DNA from: Planctomycetota bacterium
GTDB lineage: Bacteria; Planctomycetota; UBA1135; GCA-002686595
Direction: 5' to 3'
Assembly: GCA_016714045.1 (NCBI GenBank)
Contig: JADJNY010000010.1
Coordinates: 1-64,000 of the forward strand
Length of the DNA: 64,000 bases
Part shown: positions 1-9,462 of the stretch, piece by piece
Layout: each line of letters starts with the position of its first letter
How positions within the stretch are numbered: the stretch's first letter is position 1
Made by a program: the position numbers and the translations under genes
The notes under the pieces: generated by a model
What the model was told of the DNA's origin: nothing
The model's database searches: none
Seen by the model: the letters and a program-made list of their open reading frames with translations, nothing else

Positions 1-34
1 ACATCCAGCGGAGCGCCTTGAGCTCGCCCAGCAT
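1..34 (-). CDS. Probable ABC transporter permease, N-terminal fragment
   Basis: Only the first 11 codons (MLGELKALRWM) are inside the window; the gene continues past base 1. Its ATG overlaps the TGA of the upstream ATPase gene in a TGATG arrangement, which suggests translational coupling. A membrane permease directly after an ABC ATPase is the usual order, but the fragment itself is too short to show a domain. The call rests on context. Confidence 0.35.
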   Translation of the reverse strand, partial: MLGELKALRWM

Positions 35-890
35 CAGCACCCCTCCACGCCGTAGAGGTCACGGTAGAGCTCCGCGAGCGACATCTGGCCGTACTCGATC
101 GCGAGCGGCGCGGGCCAGCTCGGCGCCGCGAGCGCGCGGGCGAGGAAGGCGCGCGGGTCGTCCGTCGAGAGCTCGACGAGCAGGCGCGCCCCGCGGATGC
201 GCCTGCGCCGCCGCGCCCAGCCGGCGCGCGCTCCGGCGAGGGCGCGAGCTGCGCCCCGGGAGCGAACGCGATGCGCAAGAGTCGCTGCGCGCGCGCGTGC
301 AGGTCCGCGGCGCGTTCGTCGGCGATCTTCGCGCCGCGGTCGAGGAACACGAGGCGTTCGCAGACGCGATCGACTTCGCCGAGGTGGTGCGACGAGAGCA
401 GGATCAACCGCCCGCGGCGACGTCTTCCTGCAGGAGCGCCAGCACTCGTCGGGCGCGAGCGCGCCCGCGAGCAGGAGCTGGCGTTTCATCCCGTGGCTGT
501 ACGCGCGCACGCGTCGCTCCGAGCGGGCCAGGCGCTCCGGTGACGCCGGCGCGCGCGCGGCCGAGTGCGCCGGCGTCGCGTCCGCGCAGGAACCACGCGA
601 GGTGCTCGCGGCCCGAGAGCTCGCCGTAGAGGGCGAGCTCGCCCGGCGCGTAGCTGACGCGCTCGCGCACGGCGGTGCCGTCGCCCGCGAGTGCTTCGCC
701 GTCGACCCACGCGTCGCCGCTGTCGCGCGGGACGAGGCCCGTCAGCAGGCGCAGCAGCGTGCTCTTCCCGCTGCCGTTCGGACCGAGCAGGCCGACGATG
801 CCGCCGGGGCCGAGGTCGAGCTCGATCGGGTGGAGCGCCACCTTTCGCCGCGAAACGTTTCGCGAGGCCGCGCACGCGAGATCGTCGCGG
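34..890 (-). CDS. ABC transporter ATP-binding protein (frameshifted)
   Basis: This is the nucleotide-binding subunit of an ABC exporter, expected to power the permease encoded just downstream. In order one sees a short strand-helix start (RGLAKRFAAK), a Walker A motif (GPNGSGKST) near 760-790, a Q-loop-like stretch (VSYAPGELALYGELSGREHL), then a signature-like segment (YSHGMKRQLLLAGALAPDE) near 450-510 that stands where LSGGQ normally does, and a C-terminus ending in LYRDLYGVEGC. These parts lie in at least three reading frames, so the consensus has several indels. The exact start is uncertain; an upstream start as far as 1048 is possible. The ABC family is clear; the substrate is unknown. 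Confidence 0.7.
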
Positions 891-1033
891 CGTACGCCGT
901 CGCCGTCCGCGCGGTTGCGGCGCGGGCTGGGGCGGCTGCCCGGTGCTGGACTGCTGCGCGGGGAGTCGTGTCGTGGGGGGGCGGGCGTGCGCTGGCTTCT
1001 CTCGCGGCGCGGCGAACCGGAGAATAGCAGTCC

Positions 1034-1851
1034 ATGTCCCGCTTCCAAGTCGGAGCGCTGCTCAAGGAGGACCAGCTCGGACGCGTCGAGCGCATCGACC
1101 GCGTCGAGGCCGGTTCGACGGTGTCGAGCGCTCGACGCCGTTCGCCGTGCGCCGCGTCGCGTGCGGCGGGGCGCATCCCGCTCTCGCGCTTCGTCGCGCG
1201 TGTGCTCGCGGCGCGCGCGAGCGGGCGCGTCGCACCTTGCGCAGGTGGGCGGCCTCGCGGGCGTGCCGCGCTGGTTCGACGACGCGGAGCTCGTGGCGCT
1301 GCGCTCGCTCGACGGACGTGTGCCGCGCGCGCGCGACGTGCTCCTGCGCTCGTGGATCGAAGGTGAAGCGTTGCACCTCGCGCCGAGCTTGCCCGCCGAC
1401 TTCTTCGATCACCTCGACGCGCTCGTGCTCGCGCTCCACGCGCGCGGCGTGTGTCACAACGATCTGCACAAGGAGCAGAACGTCGTCGTGGGGGCGCGCG
1501 GCTTTCCGGAGCTCGTCGATTTCCAGCTCGCGAGCGTGCACGCGCGCGGCGGACGTGTGTTCGCGGCCGCCGCGCGACGACCTGCGCCACGTCGAGAAAC
1601 ACCGGCGGCGTTACACGCGCTTGGGCCGCGGTCCCGACGGCACGCACGAGCCCGCGCGCGGCGCGGCGGGGCCCGAGCTCAACGTTCGCTCGCGCGTGTG
1701 GCGGCGCACGGGAAAACCGGTCTACAACCTCGTGACGCGCAACCTGCTCGGCACGCGCGACGGTGAAGCGCGGCGGCCGTCGAGCGGGCCGTGGCCGGGG
1801 CTGGACCGGCCGCCGCGCGGCCGCCGCGGAGGCGGAGCGCGGAGGGGGTGA
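1034..1851 (+). CDS. RIO/lipopolysaccharide-kinase-like protein kinase (frameshifted)
   Basis: The product resembles small bacterial RIO1/ABC1-type kinases. The catalytic loop reads GVCHNDLHKEQNVVV and is followed by a metal-binding-like ELVDFQLASV, equivalent to the DFG region. Upstream, VPRWFDD and LLRSWIEGEAL match the N-lobe-to-hinge region of this family, and the C-terminus reads NVRSRVWRRTGKPVYNLVTRN. The segments are spread over three frames, with breaks near 1130-1250 and near 1580, so the gene is intact in outline but not in the given sequence. The start at MSRFQVGALL is 14 bases downstream of a G+C-rich stretch and on the opposite strand from the ABC gene. The substrate is unknown. 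Confidence 0.6.
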
Positions 1852-1960
1852 CGTTGCGCGCGGACGGCGAGCCGCGGCGCGCGGCCGCAGCGCGGTCCGC
1901 CTCGCGCGGCACGCGGACGACGGCGCCGCAGGTCAGCGCTGGTGGCGCTCATTGCACCGA

Positions 1961-2635
1961 TCAGAGGATGTCCTCGCGGTAGACCCAGCGCTTCTTTTGC
2001 AGGAGGTCGCGGCGGTGCGCGACGAGGCGCCACAGGTCCGTCGGGCCCGTGACGGCGAGGAAACCTTGTCGCCGTCGCGCGTCGAGAGCCGCACCTGGCC
2101 CGCGTACAGACCGACGAGCCGTTTCTGGTCCGTCTCGTCTTCGTCGTCGTCGGACACGAGGTACACGCCGGCGCCGATTTGATCGGCGCGGCCGCGCGAG
2201 CCTGCCGGGATCGTCGCGATCAGGCCGAGCACGCGCGGGTCGGTCTCGACGCGCGACCCATTCTTCCCACGGCTGGGCGCGGTCCAGGCCGACGACGAGC
2301 AGCTTCCGGCCCGGCGCCGGGATCCGAGAAGGTCAGCGGCACCTGCGGAGTCGGATCTCCGTCTCGGCGGTGCAGAGGCCCGCGCCGATCGGCTCGATGA
2401 CCGCCGGCTCGATGTTCGGTCCGTCGCCGGAGCAGCTCTCGATCTCGACCTGGCCCGCCTGGGCGGTGCGGCCGAGGAAGACGATGCCGTAGTCCGTCGA
2501 GACGCCGAGCTCTTCGTCCGCCGCTCGTGCGCAGCGCGAGCGTCGGGTTCCGGAGCGTCCAGGTCCCGGCGCAGCCCGGGACGCGCGGCAAGAGGAGAGC
2601 AGCGAGGAGAGCGTCGCGCGTGCGGCGGGACGCAT
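1961..2635 (-). CDS. Secreted protein of unknown function (frameshifted)
   Basis: The gene starts at ATG with a short basic-hydrophobic leader (MRPAARAT, then a Leu/Ala-rich stretch readable in a shifted frame), so export is likely. Readable blocks are ADEELGVSTDYGIVFLGRTA, a segment rich in Glu/Ile with Cys, then VLGLIATIPAGSRGRADQIG and GVYLVSDDDEDE, ending with TDLWRLVAHRRDLLQKKRWV and DIL before a TGA. About four indels separate these blocks. I recognise no domain. It follows two secreted metallopeptidase-like genes on the same strand and may share their operon. Length is about 225 residues after repair. Confidence 0.5.
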
Positions 2636-2644
2636 GGCGAAGTC

Positions 2645-4317
2645 GCGTGGTTCGATGAATTGCCAGGAACCACTTCTGGAAGGGGTCGTTCTCCGGCTCG
2701 AGCTCGGCCTTGCGAGCCCGGCTTGCCTCCTTGGCGCCTCCGGCGTTCGCCCTTGTCGCCTGCTCGTCGCCGCCGTGGCCCTTCCAGTTCAGCCCGCCGG
2801 TCATGCCGCGGGGAGACGTGGCGGTACGTGGCGTTCAGGGGTCGAGCTCGCCGGCGTCGCCGGGTCGTTCGCGCCGCCTCGAAGTTCTCTTTGCTCCGCG
2901 CCCGGTACACGCGCGCGCGGCCGCGAAGGCGCGCGCGGATCGGATGACTTGCCGTCGATCGCCGCGTCCAGGTCCGCGATCGCGTTCTCGAAGTCGCCCC
3001 GACGATCAGAAATTCTACAGCCCGCGCTTGAGCCGCGCCTCGGGGCCCGCGATCGGAGATCTCCGCGATGAAGCGGCGCCACTCCTTCTCGAGCTCCCCC
3101 GTGTCTTTCAGGCCGAGCCTCTTCAGCAGGTACGCGCGGATGTTCTCCGGCTGCGTTTGCCCTCCGGTCTTCGTCGCGTACGCGACGGCCTCGAACGGGA
3201 TGCCCTTCTCGAGCGTGTAGAGCCCCTTGAAAAACTTGTCGAAGGCCTTCTGGTACTTGCCGTTCTCGAAGTTGTTCAGGAAGTACACGAACGACCACGC
3301 GTGCGCGTACTGGAAGCCGTCGAACTCGTCGCGCGGGATCATGAAGAGCTTCTCGAGTTTGATGTCAGGCTGGCCTTCGACACCTTTGCTGCGTTTCGCG
3401 CCCGGATCACCGCCGCCGGTCGACGTCGCGCCCTCTTTGATCGCCTGCTGCACCGTGAGCACGCGGTCGGTCTGGAGCTCGCCCGGCGTGATGACGAGCT
3501 TGCCCTTCTTGTCGCGCTCGACCTTCGACGAGCCGAAGTAGTCGGCGACGCCCTCGTTGACCCAGATCTGCGGGTCGTAGTCCTGGTCGATCAAGTACGT
3601 GAGCAGGTGCGTGCACTCGTGGAGTGCGACCCACGTGGACTGCGCGGGGTCCTCGTAGTCGTGATAGAAATTCAGGTTCTCCCCAAGCGGGCTGAAGAAG
3701 CCGAGCACGCTCGGGCTCGCGCCGTCTTGCCGTACGGCGCGAGCTTGCGGAAGTCCTCGCGGCCTCCGGTAGACGTTGACCTGCATCTTCGTGCGCTTCA
3801 TCGTCGGCGTCGGATTGATGCCGATGCGCTGGTCCTGCAGGTCGTAATACGCTTCGAGCAGTTCGCCGTAGTAGTTGAGCAGCTCGGGTGACGTGTTCGA
3901 CTTGACGCGGAAGTGCGCCGGTCTCTTTCGCCACCCGGGTCGAAGTCCGAGTGCTCGGCGATCTCCTCGGCCGCTGCTTGCTCTTCCTCGAAGTTCGCTT
4001 GAGCTCGGGCTCGACGCGGCCTTCGAGAGCCACTTGCCCTGGTACCGCACGAAGCCGTCGGCGAGCTTCTTCTTCTCGTCCTCGTTCGCCGGGACGTAGT
4101 CCGACATGTCGCCCTCGATCTCGACCGACGCGATCTGCGCTTTGTCGGGGACGAGGATCTCGCCGTTCTCGAAGACCAGCCGATAGCCGGTGCCTTCCGC
4201 CCGCGCCTTCTTGCACGTGAGGACGCGGCCGTCCTTCGTGATCAGACGATCAGCGAGCGCGGTGGGGGCGAGAGCGACGGCGAGAGCGAACGCAGGGGAG
4301 CGCGGGCGTTGCGTCAA
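2645..4317 (-). CDS. Secreted HExxH metallopeptidase-like protein with TPR-like tail (frameshifted)
   Basis: The likely start is TTG at 4317, giving a signal peptide (TQRPRSPAFALAVALAPTALA) and a beta-rich first block (DRLITKDGRVLTCKKARAEG). The central part carries WVALHECTHLLTYL, a gluzincin-type HExxH zinc site, followed about 20 residues on by WVNEGVADYF, which supplies the usual third ligand. This pattern fits the DUF1570/peptidase-MA-like group. The C-terminal part holds a helical repeat typical of TPRs (FENAIADLDAAIDGKSSDPR). Frame changes occur near 4010, 3740 and repeatedly below 3060. The exact stop is not visible because of them. It lies directly behind a related gene (4361-5985), so the pair is probably a duplication. 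Confidence 0.6.
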
Positions 4318-4360
4318 GAGTCTCCCGAGGAAGGAATTTCCAGAGCGGCTTGCGCGGCGG

Positions 4361-5985
4361 TCATTTCGTGTACGCCTCCCACGGATCCTCGAGCGCGTTG
4401 AAGTCGATGCCATCGAAGGCCTTGCTGGACGGCCAGCTCGAGTGTCACCGGTCATCGCGAGCTCCTTCAAGTACGTCTCGAGGATCGTGTCCCAGCGGGG
4501 ATCCCAGCCCTTCGCGTTGGCCTTCTTGCCGGTGCGCAGGAAGTAGATGAAGGACCAGCCCTGCGCGTAGCACATCGACACGTTGGGTATGTCGCCTTCT
4601 TTGCCCTCCTTGTCCAGGACGCGCGACTCGGAGTAGTACTCCTCCTGCGACCAGCGCACGAACTTCTCGAGCGGGTGCGCCCAGCCCTTCTTGATCGCGT
4701 CCTTGATCGTGTCGGTGCGCCACTCGAACTTTCGAGGCTTGAACTGGCCGTGTTTGTATTGATAGCCCGAGTAGAAGTCGCCGGTGCCTTCGTTGTACCA
4801 GCTGTGCGGAGAGATGTTCCCGTAGAAGTAGAAGATGTACTGGTGGAACGCCTCGTGGTTCAGCACGGCCCACGTGTCGCCCTTCCCACCTTCCTTGCGC
4901 GCGTCGTAGAGCACGAGCTCGCCCGCGACCCAGCTCCAATAGCCCGCCGATCCGCCGGGACCGCCGTAGCTGTGGTACTGATCGCGATTGAGGCACACGC
5001 GGATCACCGAGCACTTCGCGAGTTCTTTCGGGTCCGTGTCGCCGAAGATCGCCTTCGCGAACTCGCGCTTCAGCCGTCCTCTTTCGCTCTCTTTCTCGCT
5101 TGCTCCTTCGTCTTCAGGTCGGCGGCGAGCTTCTTCAGCTCCTCGATCTTCGCCGCGGGGTAGTCCTGCTCGTAGATCGCGCGGATCGCCTCGAGGCGTC
5201 CGAGCAACTCGTCGATGAACGCGCGGTCGGGATTGCACGAGATGATGAAGTAGTTCTCGGTCCCGTAGAGCTTCCACCGGCGTGTCTTTGAGCGCAGCTT
5301 CGATCTCCAGCTCTGCGCTTCTCGCGGTACGTCATCTTCGACGTGTCGACGACCTCGTCGGGCTTGCCGTCGTCTTTGAGCCAGGAGAACGACTTCGCCA
5401 TGTCTCTCGAACGCCTGGCCGCCATTTGGTCCACTTCTTCGGGTCGGCGGGTCCGTTGCAGATGAGGGCGACCTCGAGGTCCGGCTCGTATTTGGGTATA
5501 CGCAGCGCGCGGTAGAGCTGGACTCCCCGCTGACCTTGGAGCTCAGATACTCCTGGTCGTGCCGGGATCTTCTTGAGTCGCCGTCTCCTTCGTGGCTCCT
5601 TGACGGCGGTATGCCGGCCCGGCGTTCCGCCTTGACCCACGCCGCGAGGTCTTTCGCCAAGCGCCGAGATCGATCTTGTCGGGGCTCGTCCCCGGCGTCC
5701 GACTCGGGCTTCTTCCGCCGGTCGAACTTGAGCAGCCAGCAGTGCACGAAGAGGTGTCCCGAGGCGCCCATCGGGATGTACTTCAGGCCCGCCGGGTCGT
5801 ACTTGACGATCAGGTTCTTCTCGTTGGGGTCCGCGCCGACCGCGTCCCAGTCGAGCGGCACCTTGAACTCGAACGCCAGGTTCTCGTTCTCGTACAGCTT
5901 CCGGCCTTCGGTTCCTGAGCGCCGGCGACCGCGGCCAGGAAGGGGGCGAGCAGCGGCGCGAACCAGATTTTTGCCAACGAGTCAT
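4361..5985 (-). CDS. Secreted HExxH metallopeptidase-like protein (frameshifted)
   Basis: The ATG at 5985 begins MTRWQK and, if one base is restored to the run of five T at 5968-5972, continues as IWFAPLLAPFLAAVAGAQ, a clean signal peptide. The zinc site is LNHEAFHQYIFYF (HExxH) followed by WYNEGTGDFYSG with the third ligand Glu. The C-terminus AFDGIDFNALEDPWEAYTK ends at TGA 4361-4363. About 540 residues after repair. Several indels lie between 5200 and 5900. The downstream neighbour carries the same HExxH-NEG arrangement. An extracytoplasmic peptidase role is inferred; no substrate can be named. Confidence 0.6.
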
Positions 5986-6295
5986 GGACCTTCTCCCTGA
6001 TGCCTGCGATCGCCTGGGGGGCGCGCCGTCTGCCGCGTCGCCCCCGACCCGGTCATTCGAGCATGGTCGCGTCCAACGGCGCAAGCCACGCCGGCTGCTT
6101 GTAAAGGGCTGGTCACCTTCGCATCGAATGCACGGACTCGGTGCGATACGCGTGAGCGCGGACTACCCCTCGCGCGGCCAGCGCCAACCTTTCCCGCGCG
6201 CACCTCCAACGGCCTGGGTGCCTGGGCGTAGGGTTCGCCGCTCTAGCGCGACCCCAACTTCGGCCGACGACGTCTCGACACTCCGGAGTTTCCCC
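5986..6295. other. Divergent intergenic region
   Basis: This 310-base stretch separates two outward-facing genes and must carry both promoters. It is G+C-rich with one AT-richer patch (TTGTAAAG near 6103). I found no convincing -35/-10 pair, hairpin with T-run, or small gene. It lies in the error-rich part of the window, so weak motifs cannot be trusted. Confidence 0.4.
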
Positions 6296-9200
6296 ATGCG
6301 TCCGATCCACGCCGTCCTCCTGGCCGTGGTGCTCGCGCTGGGCCTGCTCACGCGTCGCTGGTCCTCGGCCTCCATTCCTCGCGAACGACGGCGCCGTCCG
6401 GCGCAAACGCCGGCCCTCGCGGCCGCCCGTCGGTCGCGCCCGCGGCAGGCCCGGCGCCCCGCTCGGCGCCGGAGGAGACGCCGCCAGCACCTCCGGGGCG
6501 CGGACGCGCGCGCGCGCGACGGTCGACGGCCGAGTTGCGCCCGCGCGCGCGGGCTCGGCCTCGGGGCCGTGTCGTCGACGCGCGCGGCCGCCCGGTCGCG
6601 GCCGCGCTCGTGTACGCCGGCGGCGGGGAGCCGGAGTTCCGCTCGACCTCGCGGGCGAAGAGGGTTTCGGCTGGCTCCAACGCGTCGAGACAAGTCCGGG
6701 GAGCGACGGGCGGTTCCGCGCGTCACGCCGCGCGCGAAGACCAGGCGCGCATCGCCGTGCGCGCGCAGCGGCTTCGCGCCCTCGAGCAGAAGGTCCCGAT
6801 CGCGGGGGCGAGCCACGACGTCGGTGACGTCGTCTCGACGACAGCGTCGATCTTCGAAGGCCGCGTCGTCGATTCAGCGCGCGTCGCGGCGTCGCGGGCG
6901 CGAAGCTCTTGCGCCTGCGCGAATCGCAGGGCCTCGGGTTCCTCGCGCTCGGCGGGCCGAGCGGCGTCCTCGTCGCGACCACGGACGGGCAGGGCCGCTT
7001 CCGCATCGACCAACTCGCCGCGGGTCCGTGGAAGCTCCGCATCGAGACGGAGGACCACCCCGACAAGCAGGAGAGCGGGAGCACCGATCGGCCGGGCGCG
7101 GTCGTGGCGAACCTCGAGTTCGTGCTCGACGACGGCTTCGAGATCCAGGGGCGCGTCACCGGCGCTCCGCCCGCGATGCTGACGAAGCTCTTCGTGCGCG
7201 CGAGCCCGCGTCCCGGCGGCGAAGCGGGGCTGGGCGACCTGGATCGCCACCCGCCTGTGCTTCGGCGCGATGCGCAGAGCGCGCCTCGCTCCCGACGGGT
7301 CGTTCACGCTGCGCGGGCTCAAGAAGGGGCAGACGTATCGGCTCGTCGCGCGCGACTCGGAGCAGGACTTCCTCGGCCAGGCGCGCACGACCCCCGTGCA
7401 GGCGCTCGCCGGCGAGACGGGGGTCCAGCTCGTGTACCGCGCGGAGACGGCGCTCGTGTTCCAGGTCGTCGATGCGGTCGACGGGAAGCCGCTCGAGGCG
7501 TTGAGCGTCTCGGCGGGCTTCGGCTTCCTCGTGCCGGCGATGAACGACCGCGGCGAACCGCAGCGCTCGTTCCCCGGCGGGCGCGTGCGCTACGCGAGCT
7601 TCGCGGGGCGTCCGGGCCCCGACGCGAAGGCGGAGCTCCGCATCGAGGCCACCGGGTACCGCACGTGGACGGGCGCCGACCTCACCGTCGCCGAGGGCCA
7701 GGACAACGACCTCGGCGTGCTCCGGCTCGAGCGCGCGCCGCTCGTCCGGGTCGAGGTCGTCGACCGGCGCACCGGGCAGCCGATCGCGGGCGCGCAGGTG
7801 GGGCTGACGGAGGTCGCGCCCGACCAGGGCGGCGTGCAGATCGAGCACCGCGTCGGCCTCGCGATCGGCGCGTCGAGCGACGACGAGGGCGCGACCGGGT
7901 TGATCCCCGGTTCGCTCTCCGCGCGCACGGACAAGCAGGGGCGCGCACAGCTCACGAGCCAACCGGGGAAGACCGTGCAGCTGCGCGTCACGCACCGCGA
8001 GCACGCGCCGTGGCTCTCGGATCCGATCGTGCTGCCCGCCGACGCCGATCACGAGCAGCGTGTCGAGCTCGGCAGCGGCGGGATCGTCGAGGTGCGCGTC
8101 GTCGACACCGAGGATCGGCCCGCACCGGGCCTCGTGGTCGATCACCGCGGACCGGGGAAGGAGTTCGGCTTCATGATGCTCTCGGGCAGCGAGGACGAAC
8201 GCACCGACGCGAAGGGACTCGCGCTCTTCGAGCACCTGATGCCCGGGAAGCACCGCTTCCGCATCGGCGAACGTGGCGGTAACGGCGTGTTCTTCGGGAG
8301 CACCGGCGTCGTCCGGATGGCGAGCTCGGTCACCGGCGACGAAGGCGCGCCGGGTTGGACCGAGGCCGTCGTCGTCGAGGGTGAGACCTCGGTCGTGCGC
8401 CTCGTGGCTCCCGAGCGCAGCACCGTCGTCGGCACCGTGACGGAGGGCGGGCGGCCGCTGCCGGGCGCGCGCGTCGAGCTGCTCTCGTCGAAGGAAGAGG
8501 ACGAGGGCCTGCCGATGGACCTGTTCGGCGGCGGACCGGGCGACGCGACGGGACCGAAGGGCGAGTTCCGCGTGAACGACGTCGAGGTCGGGAAGTACTC
8601 CGTGCAGATCACGCACGGCTCGCGCTCGATGACGTGGACGGGCGAGCTCGACGTGCGGTCGGGCGAGAACCGCTTCGACGTCGACCTGCCGGTCGCGATC
8701 CTCGAAGGCACCGTCACGGGGCCGGACGGGAAGCCGCTCGCGGGCGTGCGCGTGCAGGCGGAGCGCGCGCCCGACGACGGGCCCGAAGGACGCAGCGTCC
8801 AGCGCCGCGTGATGGCGGTGTTCGCGACCGATGACGGCGACGGTCCCGAGATGAGCTTCGGCGGCGGTCCTCCGACTCCGACGGTGCTCACGGACGCGGA
8901 AGGCCGCTACCGGCTGCGCGGCGTGCTCCCCGACGTCGACCTGATCGTCAAGGCCAAGGCTCCCGACGTGCAGCCCGGGCGTTCCGAGCGCGTGCGCGTG
9001 GCCGCGGACCAGACCAAGTCGAACGTCGACGTGCGGCTCGAGACGGGCGGCACGATGGAGGTGACGCTCGTGCGCCCGACCGGCACGCCCGCGAACTCGT
9101 GCATGGTGGTGGCGACCTGGGACGGCACGGGCGACGTCGAACCGCGCAGCGAGTTCTCCGGGCCGAAGGGCGTCGTGAAGCTCAGCGGCTTGAAGCCCGG

Positions 9201-9327
9201 ACGGTGGCGCGTGCGCGTCGAGGCGTTCGGCGCCGCGCCGGTCGGAGGCGAGCGCTCGACGATTCCCGAGCAGACGATCGAGGTCGTCGCGGGCCAGACG
9301 GCGCGGCCGCGCTTCGAAGTGCCCTGA
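6296..9327 (+). CDS. Membrane-anchored protein with carboxypeptidase-regulatory-like repeats, copy 1 (frameshifted at the 5' end)
   Basis: The N-terminus (MRPIHAVLLAVVLALGLLT) is a signal anchor. The long remainder is a string of Ig-like modules of the CarboxypepD_reg/Cna-B type: repeated motifs such as GRVVDARGRPVAAALVYAGG, then GTVTEGGRPLPGARVELL and GTVTGPDGKPLAGVRVQAE, with intervening TDAEGRYRLRGV and TDKQGRAQL turns. From about 7270 to the TGA at 9325 it is one clean frame; from 6340 to 7270 several indels split it. Repaired length is about 1010 residues, matching the next gene, with which it shares order of modules. Such modules usually act as adhesive or stalk domains outside the membrane; no enzyme motif is visible. 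Confidence 0.7.
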
Positions 9328-9462
9328 TCGGGAACTCCTTTCCGCTCGGACCGGCGCCGGTTCGCACCGCTTGCGAGCCCGGCGCCGGTGTGCTTCGCTG
9401 GACGCATTCCCGTCTTCGTCGCGGCGCGTCCGGCGCGCCATGATCCCCGCGGGCCGGGCTCC

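Noticed and set aside
1..6000. Pseudogenes or a decaying region
   Set aside because: Several different families share the same kind of single-base shifts while active-site motifs remain, and one break is at a homopolymer. Consensus error is simpler.
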